Of a DNA stretch of 35,181 nucleotides, positions 24,675 to 33,624 are shown piece after piece. Numbering within the stretch: the stretch's first letter is position 1; every line of letters begins with the position of its first letter. The translations under genes and the position numbers were made by a program. Below the pieces are notes generated by a model that saw nothing but the letters and a program-made list of their open reading frames with translations, was not told the DNA's origin and ran no database searches. The stretch lies in contig JASMHZ010000013.1 in the NCBI GenBank assembly GCA_030750465.1, positions 1-35,181 of the forward strand, read 5' to 3'. This DNA is from Candidatus Peribacteraceae bacterium. GTDB lineage: Bacteria > Patescibacteriota > Gracilibacteria > Peribacterales > Peribacteraceae.

Positions 24675-26000
24675 TTAAATAATTACTTTCAAAAATTTCC
24701 TCTTCCCAACTTTCAAAGTCACCCCCTTCGCCAAAGCTTCGGGGGTCAGGCCCTCTTCTACTTCAGTATCAATTGAGTCCACAGCTTTATCATTCAACTT
24801 TACTCCACCCTGTTCAATTACCCTTCTGGCTTCGGATTTTGAGGATACGAGCTTATTCTCAACTATTACATCAATAACCTTGGTCCCTTTTTTTACTTTA
24901 ATCTCGGTCATGTCGTCCGGAACCTCTTTATCCGTGAATACTTTATCAAAAGCTTTCGAAGCCTCTTCAGCAGCTTTCTCATCGTGATAAAGCGTCACGA
25001 TTTCTTTCGCTAGTCTGACCTTGGCTGATCTAGGATCTCCTTTAATAATCTTTTTCACTTCATCCATCGGTACATCGGTACAACATTCAAAATAATCACC
25101 CATCAGGTTGTCGTTGACTGTCATAATTTGTCCGAACATATCTTTTGGTTCTGTGTCAAGATATATACAATTACCGTAAGTTTTACTCATTTTTCTACCA
25201 TCTGTGCCAAGAATGATTTTTGTTGTTAATACAGCTTTCTCTCTTTTATTAAATGCTTTCTGTAACTTACGACCACACAGCATATTAAATAGTTGATCGT
25301 TACCACCAATTTCGAAATCAACATCTAGCATTACTGAATCATATCCTTGCATTATTGGGTATAAAAATTCGTTTGGTGATATTGGATCTTCATCAACAAG
25401 CTCATTTTTCTTAGGTTTAAATTTATGATCACATTCACTGCAATTAACTTCATGTATTTCATCGGCTATATCGTCAAATTTAACATCTGTTGATTTAACT
25501 ACTGGGAATATATTTTTGCATTTAGGACATATTGCTTTATATGACATGCGTCTTCTGAACATATCACGTTGCAGCATTTGCTGAAGAGTGAAATTTTTTG
25601 CTAGATCAAATATTTCAACCGTACTTAATTTATCAAGCCACTTGTGGTTATAAACAATTTCAGCATTTTTAAAATCAAGTATCTTTCCTGCTTGTTTTTT
25701 GTATGTTTTAAAGTTTTTTTCCACCTGCTCTCGTGTTAATAGCTGTCGCATTGAATCTTGACCAGTTGGATCTCCAATCATCGCTGTAAAACTACCTACA
25801 AGGAAAATTACGTGGTGTCCTGCGTCTTGGAAAGCCCTGAGTTTTCTGAGTGTTACTGAATGTCCAATATGAAATCTTGAACCAGTAGGATCAAAACCAA
25901 GATAAATCCTCAGTTTCTTACCTGATTTTATCTTATTTATTGCAAGCTTTTCAGGTACAACTGATTCTACGGCTCTTGTGAGAAGTTCATCGGATTTCAT
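24675..26000 (-). CDS. tyrS: Tyrosyl-tRNA synthetase with Cys4 (Zn-ribbon-like) insert and C-terminal S4 domain
   Basis: YLGFDPTGSRFHIGHSVTLRKL, GDPTGQDSMRQLL, EFLYPIMQGYDSVMLDVDFEIGGNDQLFNMLCGR, KMSKTYGNCI, S4-like KVIDVIVENKLVSSKSEARRVIEQGGVKLN; insert CPKC...CSEC. ORF track starts at TTG 26006; ATG at 26000 preferred. Confidence 0.92.
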   Translation of the reverse strand: MKSDELLTRAVESVVPEKLAINKIKSGKKLRIYLGFDPTGSRFHIGHSVTLRKLRAFQDAGHHVIFLVGSFTAMIGDPTGQDSMRQLLTREQVEKNFKTYKKQAGKILDFKNAEIVYNHKWLDKLSTVEIFDLAKNFTLQQMLQRDMFRRRMSYKAICPKCKNIFPVVKSTDVKFDDIADEIHEVNCSECDHKFKPKKNELVDEDPISPNEFLYPIMQGYDSVMLDVDFEIGGNDQLFNMLCGRKLQKAFNKREKAVLTTKIILGTDGRKMSKTYGNCIYLDTEPKDMFGQIMTVNDNLMGDYFECCTDVPMDEVKKIIKGDPRSAKVRLAKEIVTLYHDEKAAEEASKAFDKVFTDKEVPDDMTEIKVKKGTKVIDVIVENKLVSSKSEARRVIEQGGVKLNDKAVDSIDTEVEEGLTPEALAKGVTLKVGKRKFLKVII

Positions 26001-26069
26001 TGACAAAAGGATAGCACATTTTTGGAAATTTAATTTCGTATTTTGGTTTATAGAGGCACAATAGGCGGG

Positions 26070-26966
26070 ATGGGAAAAAGACTTGATGCTGCGTTGGCGG
26101 AAAAAGAGATAGTTCTAAGTCGTTCAAAGGCTCAGAAGCTTATAAAAGGCGGAAAAGTAACTGTGAACGGTAAGGTCGTAAAAAAGCCGGCATATGTGAT
26201 TAAAGAAGGTGATGATATAAATTTCGAAGCGACTGAGGGAAAGGATTTAAATGCACACATCGATCCGGTTGATATGAATCTTGATATTTTATACGAAGAT
26301 GATTCATGTTTGGTTATCAATAAGCCTTCCGGAATTGCTGTCCATCCATCGCAGACTATGGGGAAAGATGAGAGCACTATTCTTAATGGAATCGCTTTCA
26401 TCATAGAATCTAAGGGGTTGCTTGTTCATCGTCTGGACAAAGAAACTACGGGCTGTCTTCTTATTGCGAAGTCTGAGGAGTCTCTTGCATTTCTCCAAAA
26501 GCAATTTGCGGACAGGACTGTTAAAAAAACATATCTGGCTTTGGTTTCAGCAATCCCCTCGCCTGCATCTGCAACTATTGATGCTCCGATTGGAAGAAAT
26601 TTGGTAAACAGAACTTTGATGTCCATTTTTAAAACCAGATCAAGCCGTGAAGCGAAGACAACTTATAGAACTCTTGAAGTCCGTGAAAATTCAGCCCTAC
26701 TCGAGTGCGATTTGCATACGGGAAGGACGCACCAAATCAGAGTTCATCTGAGATCCATAGGGCATCCGATACTCGGAGATCCTTCGTATGGTACTCAAGA
26801 GAGCAAGAAAGTTTCAGCTCAGCTTGGTATTGATGGATTATGTCTTCACGCTCTCAGGCTCTCATTCAATTCTCCTCGAGGTAAGAGAGTGGATGTGGAG
26901 GCACCATTAACAATCAACAATCAACATGCTCACTTCGTTCGCTTTCAACAATCGACTGATTATTGA
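26070..26966 (+). CDS. RluA-family 23S rRNA pseudouridine synthase
   Basis: S4-like N-term KRLDAALAEKEIVLSRSKAQKLIKGGKVTVNGK; NKPSGIAVHPS, LLVHRLDKETTGCLLIAKS, LLECDLHTGRTHQIRVHL; start moved from 26043 to ATG 26070. Confidence 0.92.
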   Translation: MGKRLDAALAEKEIVLSRSKAQKLIKGGKVTVNGKVVKKPAYVIKEGDDINFEATEGKDLNAHIDPVDMNLDILYEDDSCLVINKPSGIAVHPSQTMGKDESTILNGIAFIIESKGLLVHRLDKETTGCLLIAKSEESLAFLQKQFADRTVKKTYLALVSAIPSPASATIDAPIGRNLVNRTLMSIFKTRSSREAKTTYRTLEVRENSALLECDLHTGRTHQIRVHLRSIGHPILGDPSYGTQESKKVSAQLGIDGLCLHALRLSFNSPRGKRVDVEAPLTINNQHAHFVRFQQSTDY

Positions 26967-27017
26967 TAGTTGAATGTTGATTGTCGAGAGTCCGCCAAAG
27001 GCGGACGTGTTGATTGT
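26908..27017. repeat. Heptamer-built hairpin carrying GTCCGCCAAAGGCGGAC; overlaps the rluA-like 3' end
   Basis: TTAACAA TCAACAA TCAACAT opposed by TATTGAT AGTTGAA TGTTGAT; palindrome at 26990-27006; ttgattgtcgagagtccgccaaaggcggacgtgttgattgt matches 23531-23571. Confidence 0.8.
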
Positions 27018-27020
27018 CGC

Positions 27021-28769
27021 TTAATTGGATCTCGGATCGTACTTAACAGTGTACTCAATCTCATCCAATATTCTGCCTTCAGCATTTCTTGAAGTAATTC
27101 TGAATATATTTGTTCCACGATGAAGCGTTCCCATTTTTGTATCGGCTATATAATTCCAGAAGTCCTTTCCGGATTCATATAATCTAAGTTTATAGTCATT
27201 CACATATACACTTTCGGTTTTAGAAACAGTTGTTCCCTCCAAAAGGAATGAGCTGCCGGTAGCATTATGAAATGCACCAGGCGTTGGTCCTGTCACATGC
27301 AGAGTACCGGGCGCCAGAGGAATGTAGTCTATGATGGATGATTCTTCTGTTGTGTCATCGGAAATTAAAGGTTCCTCTGAATCTTCTGATTCTTCTGTTT
27401 CCTCTGTTTCTTCTAGAATCCCATCCTCGCCTTCCCCCAAAATAATGTTGAGTACTGCAGGCTCCGACTTGTATCCTCCTTTATTGATTGCAGTAATGGT
27501 AAATATATTTTCACCAAACTCAAAATTGCCAAGCTTGGTACTTGCCAAGTAGTTCCATGAGTCATCGCCTTGCTCGAAAAGCTGAAGCCTGTAGTCATTT
27601 ACTTCGATACCGACGATGTCCTTCGCAACCTTGCCGACAATTTCTATATCTTCTCTGGAAGTTAAATATGTTTCTCCCCCCTTTGCCGGCGAAGTGAGTA
27701 CTGGCGGAGCCGGCGGTTCTCTGTCCCTGCGGACTGAGCGCCTTTTTTCAGCTAACACCACTCCGTTTGAATCCAGAGCCTCAATTAGGATGCTTACCTG
27801 GTCTTCATCCGGAAGTGAGAGATCTTGTGTAAATGTTCTTTCTCCCTCTTCTAGCACCAAATTGTATCCATTAATTCTAACACTTGATACGTTATGCCCA
27901 ATAGATCCAGAAACTTTGATTGTACTTGTAGATACAGTTATGCCATCTTGGGGCTGGGATACTTCCAATGGTTCCTTAATTTCGGGTTCAGCTACTTTCT
28001 CTCTTTCGTCCGACTTTTTACTGATGATTGAATACTCGCGTTTGCTTTGCTCCAAAAATGGAGACTGAACGACCATAGGATCGAGTGGCGATCTGTATTT
28101 GTACGCGTTCCCAGATATAGCTTCTTTGTCTGGCACTACTATCTTTTGCCCTTCTCCTATTATGATGTTTTCTTTTTTACCTGTAAGCCATACAAGAAGT
28201 CCCAAATCATCCGAAGAAAATACTGCAAGTGAAATTGGGCTAATCATAGCTTCTGTTCCTGATGGTATCTTTATTTTAATATTAGATGTGGTAATTTCTC
28301 TTAAAATACTGCCTGTGAAAGATTCAAGTGTTGGAGAGGCTACCCACAAAGAACCATTAAGCAATTCTAACGAGAATTCAGATGATTTTTCCCCATATGC
28401 ACTTTTATGTATATAGAGTTCAGTCTGCTCATCCATACGTACGATAGTTCCATCGAAAAATGACAGTACAGCATAGGATCTACCACCTGTTTGCACTCGA
28501 TCGCGGGGATAAAGTTTTAATTGGTCCTCTGCTCTTTTTGGGTTTTCACCTTCGATTGATACATTAACAACTCCCTGCCCCTCTACAGATAATCTTACGG
28601 GGTTTTGTTTTACCGTATTCCCAACTCCGAAAGACGAAAGTATTTTTGTTCCAATCCAGATAAGCAAAATTCCTAATACAATTAGTAGAACAATTCTCTT
28701 CATTACAGAAGGCAGTGTAGAAGTCTGAGCCAGCGGGTAGAATCCCCGGCGGTGGCGATGTCTGACCAT
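27021..28769 (-). CDS. FecR-domain protein with tandem Ig-like/glucodextranase-like domains
   Basis: N-terminal TM; LYPRDRVQTGGRSYAVLSFFDGTIVRMDEQTELYI (FecR-like); repeated IxGxVxxxxxVxVNDYRLxLFEQGDDSWNYLASTKLGxxxxGxNxFTI. Confidence 0.75.
   Translation of the reverse strand: MVRHRHRRGFYPLAQTSTLPSVMKRIVLLIVLGILLIWIGTKILSSFGVGNTVKQNPVRLSVEGQGVVNVSIEGENPKRAEDQLKLYPRDRVQTGGRSYAVLSFFDGTIVRMDEQTELYIHKSAYGEKSSEFSLELLNGSLWVASPTLESFTGSILREITTSNIKIKIPSGTEAMISPISLAVFSSDDLGLLVWLTGKKENIIIGEGQKIVVPDKEAISGNAYKYRSPLDPMVVQSPFLEQSKREYSIISKKSDEREKVAEPEIKEPLEVSQPQDGITVSTSTIKVSGSIGHNVSSVRINGYNLVLEEGERTFTQDLSLPDEDQVSILIEALDSNGVVLAEKRRSVRRDREPPAPPVLTSPAKGGETYLTSREDIEIVGKVAKDIVGIEVNDYRLQLFEQGDDSWNYLASTKLGNFEFGENIFTITAINKGGYKSEPAVLNIILGEGEDGILEETEETEESEDSEEPLISDDTTEESSIIDYIPLAPGTLHVTGPTPGAFHNATGSSFLLEGTTVSKTESVYVNDYKLRLYESGKDFWNYIADTKMGTLHRGTNIFRITSRNAEGRILDEIEYTVKYDPRSN
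27366..27416. repeat. Single-arm 9-mer repeat inside a coding region, site E
   Basis: cctctgaat-cttctgatt-cttctgttt-cctctgttt-cttct, encoding EETEETEESEDSEEP on the minus strand. Confidence 0.7.
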
Positions 28770-28813
28770 TAAGGAGGAACATGATATTCGACATGCCCTT
28801 TGTTATGCAAGCC

Positions 28814-29908
28814 TTAAATACTAACCCTCATAACCTCCGATATAGACGTAACCTTATCATTTACAAGCTTCTCACCCCATTGGCTCATTGTCATGTATCC
28901 TTCCTTTTGAGCTTGTTCCTTTATAGTAGAAGCCGTTTCGTTCAATAGAATCAACTCTCTTAATTCAGGAGTAATTATCAGCAATTCAGGCAAAGCCATT
29001 TGACCGCCGTATGTTTCATGGGACATTGGATCGCAGTCGGCCCCATCTTTCTTGCATTCATCAGTTAGAGTCCTTACAAGCCTTTGAGCCAGTATTGCCC
29101 TGAGAGATGGAGCGAATGTGTAGGGGCTCACTCCCATTGAAAGAAGTCTGGGGATTGCTTCGATTGCTGAGTTTGTGTGCAGAGTGGATAAAACTAAGTG
29201 ACCAGTAAGTGCGGAATCAATAGCAGTTTGGGCAGTTTCCAGATCTCGTATCTCACCTACAAGTATCACATCGGGGTCATGACGGAGTATCGACCTAAGT
29301 CCATTTGCAAATGTATAGTCGTGTTCATGATCTATTTGACTTTGAACGATTCCCGGCAATTCATACTCAATCGGATTTTCGAGTGTAATAATATTTCTTT
29401 CCTTCCCTGCCATGCATTTAAGAAGAGCATAAAGAGTAGTGGTTTTACCTGATCCTGTAGGCCCTGTGACAAGTATCAATCCATTTGGCAGTTTTACAAG
29501 AGAATCCAAACTTTCGTGTATTTCTTTTGGAAAACCGAGCTTTTCGAGAGGAACAATACCTTTATTCGGGTCAAGAAGACGAAGTGTAAGTGTTTCTCCG
29601 AACCTGGAGGGAATGGTTGCTACACGAATGTTAACAGTTCTACCAGGAGCTTCGAATGTGTACTGGCCGTCCTGCGGGATATTCGTTATGTTAAGTTTAA
29701 GTTTGGATGCGAATTTTACGCGCCTGACCAGCTCTATGTAATTTTTCATTTCCAACTCATCAAGCTTATTCAATACTCCGTGCAAACGAACTTCCAGCCT
29801 GACAAATGTTTTTTCAGGTGAAAAGTGAAGGTCAGCAATCCCCTCCTCAACACTATATTGCTGAAGCTTGTCCAGTAAGTCAGAGCCGTCCATAGATTTC
29901 CAGTCCAT
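28814..29908 (-). CDS. GspE/PilB/PilT-family secretion ATPase
   Basis: LILVTGPTGSGKTTTLYALLK, TLENPIEYELPGIVQSQID, LRSILRHDPDVILVGEIRDLETAQTAIDSALTGHLVLSTLHTN. Confidence 0.93.
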   Translation of the reverse strand: MDWKSMDGSDLLDKLQQYSVEEGIADLHFSPEKTFVRLEVRLHGVLNKLDELEMKNYIELVRRVKFASKLKLNITNIPQDGQYTFEAPGRTVNIRVATIPSRFGETLTLRLLDPNKGIVPLEKLGFPKEIHESLDSLVKLPNGLILVTGPTGSGKTTTLYALLKCMAGKERNIITLENPIEYELPGIVQSQIDHEHDYTFANGLRSILRHDPDVILVGEIRDLETAQTAIDSALTGHLVLSTLHTNSAIEAIPRLLSMGVSPYTFAPSLRAILAQRLVRTLTDECKKDGADCDPMSHETYGGQMALPELLIITPELRELILLNETASTIKEQAQKEGYMTMSQWGEKLVNDKVTSISEVMRVSI

Positions 29909-29914
29909 CGGGGT

Positions 29915-29920
29915 ATTATA
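29915..29920 (-). promoter_or_regulatory. -10 element TATAAT, 6 nt before ATG 29908
   Basis: Minus strand gcTATAATaccccgATG. Confidence 0.6.
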
Positions 29921-29954
29921 GCATAATATTTGATTCTTTTGAAGCTTATAATGA

Positions 29955-30240
29955 TACTGTGAGGAAAGAACGAAAGACTGAAAGAAGGAAAGAATTAAAA
30001 AAAGAGAGAAAGAGAGAAAGAACGGAAGAAAGACAAAAAGAGAGAAAGAAAGGATAAAAGAACGAAAGGAAGAGGTAAAAGGACGAAAGAAGGAAAGAAT
30101 TAAAGAAAGGAAGGATAAAGGAAAAAGACTTTAAGTTAAAAAGCTTTTACGCTTTCTACTTTTAAAGCTTCCTTTTTGCTCTTTTGGCCTTTCTTCCGTT
30201 CTTTCTCTCTTTTTGTCTTTCTTCCGTTCTTGCAGTCTTT
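29955..30240. repeat. Long purine-rich/pyrimidine-rich inverted repeat
   Basis: aagaacggaagaaagacaaaaagagagaaagaa (30018-30050) is the exact reverse complement of 30199-30231; surrounding tract of gaaagaacgaaag-type units. Confidence 0.85.
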
Positions 30241-30244
30241 TTAT

Positions 30245-32788
30245 ATGATAAGATTCCCCACCGTGTCCCCACATTACAGTCATCCTTCAGAAACCCAGCG
30301 AAAACGTTCCTTATCACAGAGAATGCTTGCTATTCATATATTCCTATTTATATGTGTCCTTATTATAGTAGCAAGACTTGCCGAGCTTCAGATAATCAAA
30401 GGCAGAGAATATCGCGAGGTGGCACAATCCCAACATTTTGGAGGTGTTGTTCTTCCTGCAAAAAGGGGTGAGATACTTTCTAGAAGCAGTAAGACAGGAG
30501 AAACAAGCATACTTGCAACAAATACAACTCTCAATATGGTTTATGTGGATCCGCTGATTACGGACAATCCAACACATGTATCAGAGACGTTATCTGACGT
30601 CTTGATCACAGAGCATATTCATAAAGTTTGTTTAGAGGCAAGCAATGATTGTCCGCGTGCGCTGGTTGACTACTATTCCGCAGTATTCGATCCCATATCT
30701 AGAATCAAAACATCTTTTACAGGAGCACTTCTGGAACCAAACAGACTTCGAATTGCAGGCGGATCTGCCGAAGATCTTCCTGATATTACAGAGATTAGAA
30801 GAAGATTTTCACGAGATACGGAAAGAAGGATAGAAGGAAAAAGAGTAACTTATGTTCCTCTTGTTTATGGGGCAACCAAAATTCAGATGCAAGCAATAGA
30901 AGAAATAGGAATACCCGGCATCGAAGTTATAAGGGATCAAAAACTAATATACGCCAACCCCGAAGAAGTTCCTCAACTAAAAGCATCAAAAATTGCCAAA
31001 CTTTTATCTAATGCTGTTCAAATGGATACGGAACGACTTAAGCGTTCACTTAGAAGCAGGCCTCTGAGATATGTGGCAATCATGCGCAGGCTTTCACCAG
31101 AAGTTTCATCCGCAATAAAAGAAACTAAACTCAACTCTATAAAAGCGACCAGAGAGAGAAAGAAAAATGCTTCAAGTTATGAAGCAGCTCAGCAGATATT
31201 AGATCCGCTAAGGTCGATTGCTTTGATACCTGAACACTGGCGTATGTATCCGGATGGAAGTATCGCATCTCATGTAGTTGGTTTTTTGAATATTAATCAA
31301 GAAGCACAGTACGGAATCGAGAGGACTTTCAATCCACAACTTAGAGGGCAAGAAGGTTTGATAAGTGCAATGAGCGATCCGTCAGGAGGGCAGATTCTTA
31401 CTTCACAACAGACGATAGTGGATCCGGAGGATGGTGACACGATAATTTTGACAATAGACAGAACAATTCAAAAGTTTGCGGAAGAAGCATTACGTAATGG
31501 AGTTGAAAAATATGGAGCGGAAAGCGGACAAGCAATAATTATGGAGCCATTTACCGGAAGAATACTGACGATGGCGAATGCTCCACTCTTTGACAGTAAT
31601 GTGTATGGAAATGTTTATAGAAGAGAGCCTGTGTATTTGGATGAGAGAAAACAAAAAGAAATTGTTGTAGAAATAATTCATCCCGAAACAAATGCGTTCA
31701 TACTAAAGGCTTATATTGGAGATGTATTTACCGAGCAAGGGCGCGAAAGCATATCGGAGGAGAAGCAATATAAACTCAAAATTCTTGAGGAGATGTATGA
31801 TCTGAAAGATGTAACCAGATTCTATATGTATGTTGGTGAAAACCAGAGGGTAGAAATATTCCCCACTGATAACTCCGATATTTGGCTTAAATATGAAAAC
31901 AACATCGGCGTTGGTTCATATCTAAATAGAAATATTCAATCCATCTACGAGCCGGGGTCAGTTCTAAAAGCAATGACTATGTCTATTGCACTAGATCAAG
32001 GTGAAATAACTCCAACTGATATGTATAACGATGATGGGCCGCTAAAAATTGATGAGTATACTATTAGGAACGCACTCAATACATATTATGGTGAAGTCAA
32101 TATGACTAATTGTCTCGAATTTTCCATTAATACTTGCATGACAAGTGTTTCTGATAAGTTAGGAAGAAAACTGTTCCAAAAAATGCTTGATCGATTTGGA
32201 TTTGGCAAAGTAACAGGTATTGCATTGGAAGATGAACAACCCGGTGAAGTTCTTCCCTGGAAAGAATGGAGCTCTGCACTTCTTGCGACTGCCGCTTATG
32301 GCCAGGGAATATCAGCTACTCCTCTTCAGGTCACAACTGCATTTTCAGCAATTGCTAATGGAGGCAAGCTTATGAAACCAATTATCATAGACGGAATAAA
32401 ACATAGTGATGGTTCTATAAATAAAGTTAACCCGCGTGTTATTGATCGTGTAATTACCCAGGAAGCCTCTGCGACTATAACTGCAATGCTTACGAGTGCT
32501 GTTAGCAATGGCTTTGCTAAACCTGCTAAAGTTTCCGGCTATAGAATTGCTGGTAAGACAGGTACAAGCCAGATAGCAGGACCGGGTGGAAAATATGAAA
32601 CCGGAACGGGATCAACGATCACCTCATTTGCCGGATACGCGCCTATCGATCATCCAAAATTCGTAATCTTCGTAAAGTTCGACCGTCCTCATAAGGTTGA
32701 TTACGGATCTGAATCCGCGGCTCCGGTATTCAAAGAAATCGCAGCGTTCCTGTTTAAGTACTATGGGATTCCCCCGGACGAAGAGTAG
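30245..32788 (+). CDS. Penicillin-binding protein 2/FtsI-type transpeptidase
   Basis: N-terminal TM, YEPGSVLKAMT (SxxK), SINTCMTS (SxN), RIAGKTGTSQ (KTG); start moved from 30176 to ATG 30245 because 30176-30240 lies in the pyrimidine arm of the inverted repeat. Confidence 0.92.
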   Translation: MIRFPTVSPHYSHPSETQRKRSLSQRMLAIHIFLFICVLIIVARLAELQIIKGREYREVAQSQHFGGVVLPAKRGEILSRSSKTGETSILATNTTLNMVYVDPLITDNPTHVSETLSDVLITEHIHKVCLEASNDCPRALVDYYSAVFDPISRIKTSFTGALLEPNRLRIAGGSAEDLPDITEIRRRFSRDTERRIEGKRVTYVPLVYGATKIQMQAIEEIGIPGIEVIRDQKLIYANPEEVPQLKASKIAKLLSNAVQMDTERLKRSLRSRPLRYVAIMRRLSPEVSSAIKETKLNSIKATRERKKNASSYEAAQQILDPLRSIALIPEHWRMYPDGSIASHVVGFLNINQEAQYGIERTFNPQLRGQEGLISAMSDPSGGQILTSQQTIVDPEDGDTIILTIDRTIQKFAEEALRNGVEKYGAESGQAIIMEPFTGRILTMANAPLFDSNVYGNVYRREPVYLDERKQKEIVVEIIHPETNAFILKAYIGDVFTEQGRESISEEKQYKLKILEEMYDLKDVTRFYMYVGENQRVEIFPTDNSDIWLKYENNIGVGSYLNRNIQSIYEPGSVLKAMTMSIALDQGEITPTDMYNDDGPLKIDEYTIRNALNTYYGEVNMTNCLEFSINTCMTSVSDKLGRKLFQKMLDRFGFGKVTGIALEDEQPGEVLPWKEWSSALLATAAYGQGISATPLQVTTAFSAIANGGKLMKPIIIDGIKHSDGSINKVNPRVIDRVITQEASATITAMLTSAVSNGFAKPAKVSGYRIAGKTGTSQIAGPGGKYETGTGSTITSFAGYAPIDHPKFVIFVKFDRPHKVDYGSESAAPVFKEIAAFLFKYYGIPPDEE

Positions 32789-33575
32789 ATCTGACTAAAC
32801 GATTTAGAAATTCTTCATCTTTATCCCTCGATTCCTGCCTGGCATTGGCAGGATATTTTGGAACTTGCGTTTCGTCATCAAGTGAAAAAATGTATGGTCC
32901 TCTTCTGGCAATTCTGCCCATCCAAGGTAAAGATGAACCAACTTCGCCTCTATAAGCGATTGGAAGATTCATGTTTATTGGGACCGGCTTTCCTAATTTT
33001 TTTCGTATACCGGGTAATGCTTCTCTACTTTTATCATCAAAAAGAGAAGCTACATCACTTCCTCCACTCAAATCAAAAGTAGTACGATGAACCATCGTGT
33101 GCGCTCTTTCAAAATCAACAATGCTTCTGCAAGGATACATACCAACGAATCTTTCAAATACGTTCGGATATTTTCTGACAGGAGATTCATCCGTATGTTG
33201 ATTGGGCATCCAGATTTCACTATCTCCATTTAATTCACGTTTAATGGCCATCCCATTCACCTCTTCGACCCTTATTGGCAACCGATGCACCCTATACTTA
33301 TCCAGAGGTGTGGAATGCATTCGTTCGTCAATTTTTTGGCAGAACAATACATATTGAACATCCGATTGTGTATATTGCACTACGCTTTCAAGAGGTGTCT
33401 CGTTAGGCTGGAAAACCGGTTGCATGAGAATTCTTACTTCATCGCGGTACAAATCAACCGTCCCATTATCTAGCTCATCATTAATTTCACCAATTCTGGT
33501 TCTGTCGAAGCCCTCAATGAGATCTTCTTTAGCTCTTCTGTCCCTAAGAAATTCGGCACCGAGATCGTTTCTCAT
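32754..33575 (-). CDS. Hypothetical protein
   Basis: 273-aa ORF, convergent with and overlapping the PBP 3' end by 35 nt. Confidence 0.6.
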   Translation of the reverse strand: MRNDLGAEFLRDRRAKEDLIEGFDRTRIGEINDELDNGTVDLYRDEVRILMQPVFQPNETPLESVVQYTQSDVQYVLFCQKIDERMHSTPLDKYRVHRLPIRVEEVNGMAIKRELNGDSEIWMPNQHTDESPVRKYPNVFERFVGMYPCRSIVDFERAHTMVHRTTFDLSGGSDVASLFDDKSREALPGIRKKLGKPVPINMNLPIAYRGEVGSSLPWMGRIARRGPYIFSLDDETQVPKYPANARQESRDKDEEFLNRLVRSTLRPGESHST

Positions 33576-33624
33576 ATGTAAGAATGAAAGGCGGTTAATT
33601 TACATTACTCAATGTCTATGTCAA

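Noticed and set aside
26001-26006. TTG start at 26006 for tyrS
   Set aside because: ATG at 26000 two codons later is a more likely start, with a TATCCT-like box just upstream.
29439-29821. ORFs 29439..29741 and 29516..29821 antisense to the GspE-like gene
   Set aside because: Shadow frames of a strongly conserved ATPase with no family resemblance of their own.
30176-30244. Upstream start of PBP2 (MLFWPFFRSFSLFVFLPFLQSFY)
   Set aside because: This segment is the translated pyrimidine arm of the inverted repeat; ATG 30245 gives a normal N-terminus.
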